From NCBI GenBank assembly GCA_007130415.1, contig SLSN01000053.1, positions 1 through 7,270 on the forward strand: a DNA stretch of 7,270 nucleotides, in the 5' to 3' direction. The stretch's first letter is position 1. Each line of letters begins with the position of its first letter. This document shows positions 5,451 to 7,270 of the stretch, piece by piece. Source of the stretch: Patescibacteria group bacterium. Lineage in GTDB: Bacteria; Patescibacteriota; Dojkabacteria; SC72; T1SED10-24. Made by a program: the position numbers and the translations under genes. Below the pieces are notes generated by a model. It was not told where the DNA came from, ran no database searches, and worked only from the letters and a program-made list of their open reading frames with translations.

Positions 5451-7270
5451 ATGAGCAACTTAGTTATTGTCGAATCACCGGCAAAAGCAAAAACAATTAA
5501 AAGGTATTTAGGTAAAGATTACAAGGTAATGGCTACTGTCGGTCATATAATTGATTTGCCTAAGAATCGTCTTGCAGTAGACGTAGAAAAAGATTACAAG
5601 GCAGATTTTGTTACCATTAAAGGTAAGGGTTCTGTCATTAAAGATCTTAAAAAGGCTTTGCCCAAGAGCAAAAAACATGACGTATATCTAGCAATGGACC
5701 CTGACCGTGAAGGTGAGGCCATAGCTTGGCATGCTGCTGATGCTTTGGGTTTGAAAAATCCAAAGAGGATAGTTTTTCATGAAATTACTAAAGATGCTGT
5801 TTTAGAATCTATTTCTAAGCCTGGGAAGATTGATGAAAATCTAGTTCAAGCTCAAATTGCCAGAAGGGTTTTAGATAGATTGGTCGGTTATCAAGTTTCT
5901 GAGTTGCTTTGGAAAAAAATTTGGTATGGACTCTCTGCTGGTAGGGTACAATCTGTTGCTTTGAGATTGATTGTCGAAAGAGAAGAAGAGATTGAAGCTT
6001 TTGTACCTAAAGAGTTTTGGGATGTTTTTGTAAATCTTGAAGATAAGGATACGAAAAAGGTTAAAGTAAAAGCCCAGCTTGCAAAAAAAGAAGGTAAGAA
6101 GTTTGTTCCTAAAGAGGAGAAAGAAGTTTTAGATTTAGAAAAGGATATTAAAAAGAAAGACTTTGTTGTTCACGATGTTGAAAAGAAAGAGAGCAAGAGG
6201 TATCCATATCCTCCTTTTACAACTTCGACATTGCAGCAAGCGGCTAATAATTTGCTTGGTTTTTCATCAAAAAGAACAATGGCTTTGGCTCAAATCCTTT
6301 ATCAAGCTGGCCATATTACATATATGAGAACTGACTCCACTAGTCTTTCAAGTCAGGCTCTTGATTCCATTAGGGAGGTCATAGTTGAAGAATTTGGAGA
6401 GAAGTATCTTCCTGAAAAACCAGTTTTTTACAAAACTAAATCAAAAAATGCTCAAGAAGCCCATGAAGCTATACGTCCAACGGATTTCAAACTGAAAACT
6501 GATGTAATTAAAGAAAAGTTTGGCCCTGCAGAAGCAAAGCTTTATGATTTGATTTACAAAAAGGCTGTTGCTTCTCAAATGACTCCACGAGTAGTTGAGG
6601 TTTTGAATGTTACTTTTCGAGTTGATGGTGTTAGTAAGAAAAAATATGATTTTTCTCTAAAAGCAGAGAAAGTTTTGTTTGATGGTTTTAGTAAGTTAAT
6701 GTCTAGTAAGTTGCAGGATGATGATAGTTTTCAGACGGTTTCTGATATTAAGAAGGGGCAGGTTTTTGATCAGAAAGAATTTTTGAAAGAGCAGAAATTT
6801 ACAAAACCAAAAGCTCGATATACTGAAGCTACTTTGGTAAAAGCTTTGGAAAAGCACGGTATTGGTCGTCCTTCGACATATTCTTCGATAATTAGTACTG
6901 TCCAAGATAGGGGTTATGTAAAAAAAGTAGAGAGATATTTAATCCCTCAGGATGTAGGTAGGGTAGTTACTGGTTTAATGAAGGGTAGTTTTGAAAGATT
7001 GGTTGATTATGAATATACAGCGAATGTCGAAGATGGGCTTGATAATATGGCGGAAGGTAAAGTCGATTATTCTCCTTTTTTGGATAAAGAATATAAATTG
7101 CTTCAAAAGGAGCTCAAAAAAGCACATAAAGAGGTAAGTAAAGAGGATGTTGTAATTTTAGGTGGGTCAGATGAGAAATGTCCGAATTGTAAGGGGAAGA
7201 TGGTTGAAAGGTTGGGTAGGTATGGAAAGTTCCTTAGTTGTGCAAAATTTCCTGAATGCAAAGGTATGAA
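5451..7270 (+). CDS. topA: DNA topoisomerase I (type IA), 3' end beyond window
   Basis: TopA relaxes negative supercoils by cutting one DNA strand through a 5'-phosphotyrosine. The reading frame stays open from ATG 5451 to the window end, giving 606 residues. The N-terminal Toprim domain shows LVIVESPAKAK (4-14, Glu8) and the DPDREGE motif (83-89) for metal binding. Next come RRVLDRLVGYQVS (138-150) and LSAGRVQSVALRLI (161-174), then PPFTTSTLQQAA (254-265). The active site is GHITYMRTDS (287-296), with Tyr291 as the probable nucleophile. AHEAIRPT (337-344) and LEKHGIGRPSTY (466-477) follow. A C-terminal zinc ribbon begins with Cys577, Cys580, Cys597 and Cys603 (CX2C-X16-CX5C). Further zinc or C-terminal repeats may lie outside the window. 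No in-frame upstream start exists before a stop at 5430. The gene has its own promoter and no Shine-Dalgarno sequence. Confidence 0.97.
   Translation, partial: MSNLVIVESPAKAKTIKRYLGKDYKVMATVGHIIDLPKNRLAVDVEKDYKADFVTIKGKGSVIKDLKKALPKSKKHDVYLAMDPDREGEAIAWHAADALGLKNPKRIVFHEITKDAVLESISKPGKIDENLVQAQIARRVLDRLVGYQVSELLWKKIWYGLSAGRVQSVALRLIVEREEEIEAFVPKEFWDVFVNLEDKDTKKVKVKAQLAKKEGKKFVPKEEKEVLDLEKDIKKKDFVVHDVEKKESKRYPYPPFTTSTLQQAANNLLGFSSKRTMALAQILYQAGHITYMRTDSTSLSSQALDSIREVIVEEFGEKYLPEKPVFYKTKSKNAQEAHEAIRPTDFKLKTDVIKEKFGPAEAKLYDLIYKKAVASQMTPRVVEVLNVTFRVDGVSKKKYDFSLKAEKVLFDGFSKLMSSKLQDDDSFQTVSDIKKGQVFDQKEFLKEQKFTKPKARYTEATLVKALEKHGIGRPSTYSSIISTVQDRGYVKKVERYLIPQDVGRVVTGLMKGSFERLVDYEYTANVEDGLDNMAEGKVDYSPFLDKEYKLLQKELKKAHKEVSKEDVVILGGSDEKCPNCKGKMVERLGRYGKFLSCAKFPECKGM

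Noticed and set aside
6696..6905. Minus-strand open frame inside topA
   Set aside because: It is antisense to conserved topA coding sequence, and nothing in its translation looks like a real protein.
1..7270. Recoded UGA (Gly or Trp)
   Set aside because: No in-frame TGA occurs in any gene and Trp and Gly are encoded by their standard codons. UGA is also not used as a stop here, so the window is silent on its meaning but gives no support for recoding.
1..7270. CRISPR array, insertion sequence, tRNA or rRNA gene
   Set aside because: No regularly spaced repeats, transposase-like protein, terminal repeats, or structured RNA signature was seen; coding sequence fills nearly the whole window.

Overview
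The window is a compact, AT-rich stretch of a bacterial chromosome. All eight genes lie on the plus strand, with short or no gaps. It reads as a cell-shape operon followed by a DNA-metabolism region: mreB (3' end only), mreC, mreD-like, mrdA (PBP2), dprA, a two-gene abortive-infection/toxin-antitoxin-like pair, then topA (5' part, running off the right edge). Low GC, trimmed protein lengths (short DprA, short MreC/MreD) and this gene order fit a Patescibacteria/CPR-type genome. This placement is an inference from style and cannot be proved from the window. Every complete gene ends in TAA or TAG, Trp is read from TGG, and no in-frame TGA occurs. This argues against the UGA=Gly code of Gracilibacteria/SR1.

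Bases 1-3593 hold the elongation (rod) machinery. MreB is the cytoskeletal actin homologue, MreC and MreD are its membrane partners, and PBP2 is the transpeptidase that crosslinks side-wall peptidoglycan. mreC-mreD-mrdA are tightly coupled: there are 3 nt between mreC and mreD and a TAATG overlap between mreD and mrdA. Both internal junctions have purine-rich Shine-Dalgarno sequences. rodA, a usual neighbour of mrdA, is not present downstream.

Bases 3639-4433 encode a minimal DprA (ssDNA/RecA-loading Rossmann core). Its start codon sits in the loop of a perfect 12-bp inverted repeat that also contains a -10-like hexamer. Bases 4474-5359 carry a small DUF6922-like protein overlapping an AbiEii/AbiGii-type nucleotidyltransferase, which looks like a type IV TA/Abi-like module placed between dprA and topA. 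Its upstream region has a perfect TATAAT inside a tandem imperfect 13-bp direct repeat, a candidate autoregulatory operator. topA starts at 5451, directly behind a good sigma70-type promoter (TTGACA-17-TATTTT). The predicted transcript start falls within about two bases of the ATG.

The most interesting cross-cutting signal is regulatory. Genes inside the operon have Shine-Dalgarno sites, whereas mreC, dprA, the small TA-like gene and topA have none. dprA and topA, and more weakly mreC, have -10-like elements placed so that the mRNA would be leaderless or nearly so.
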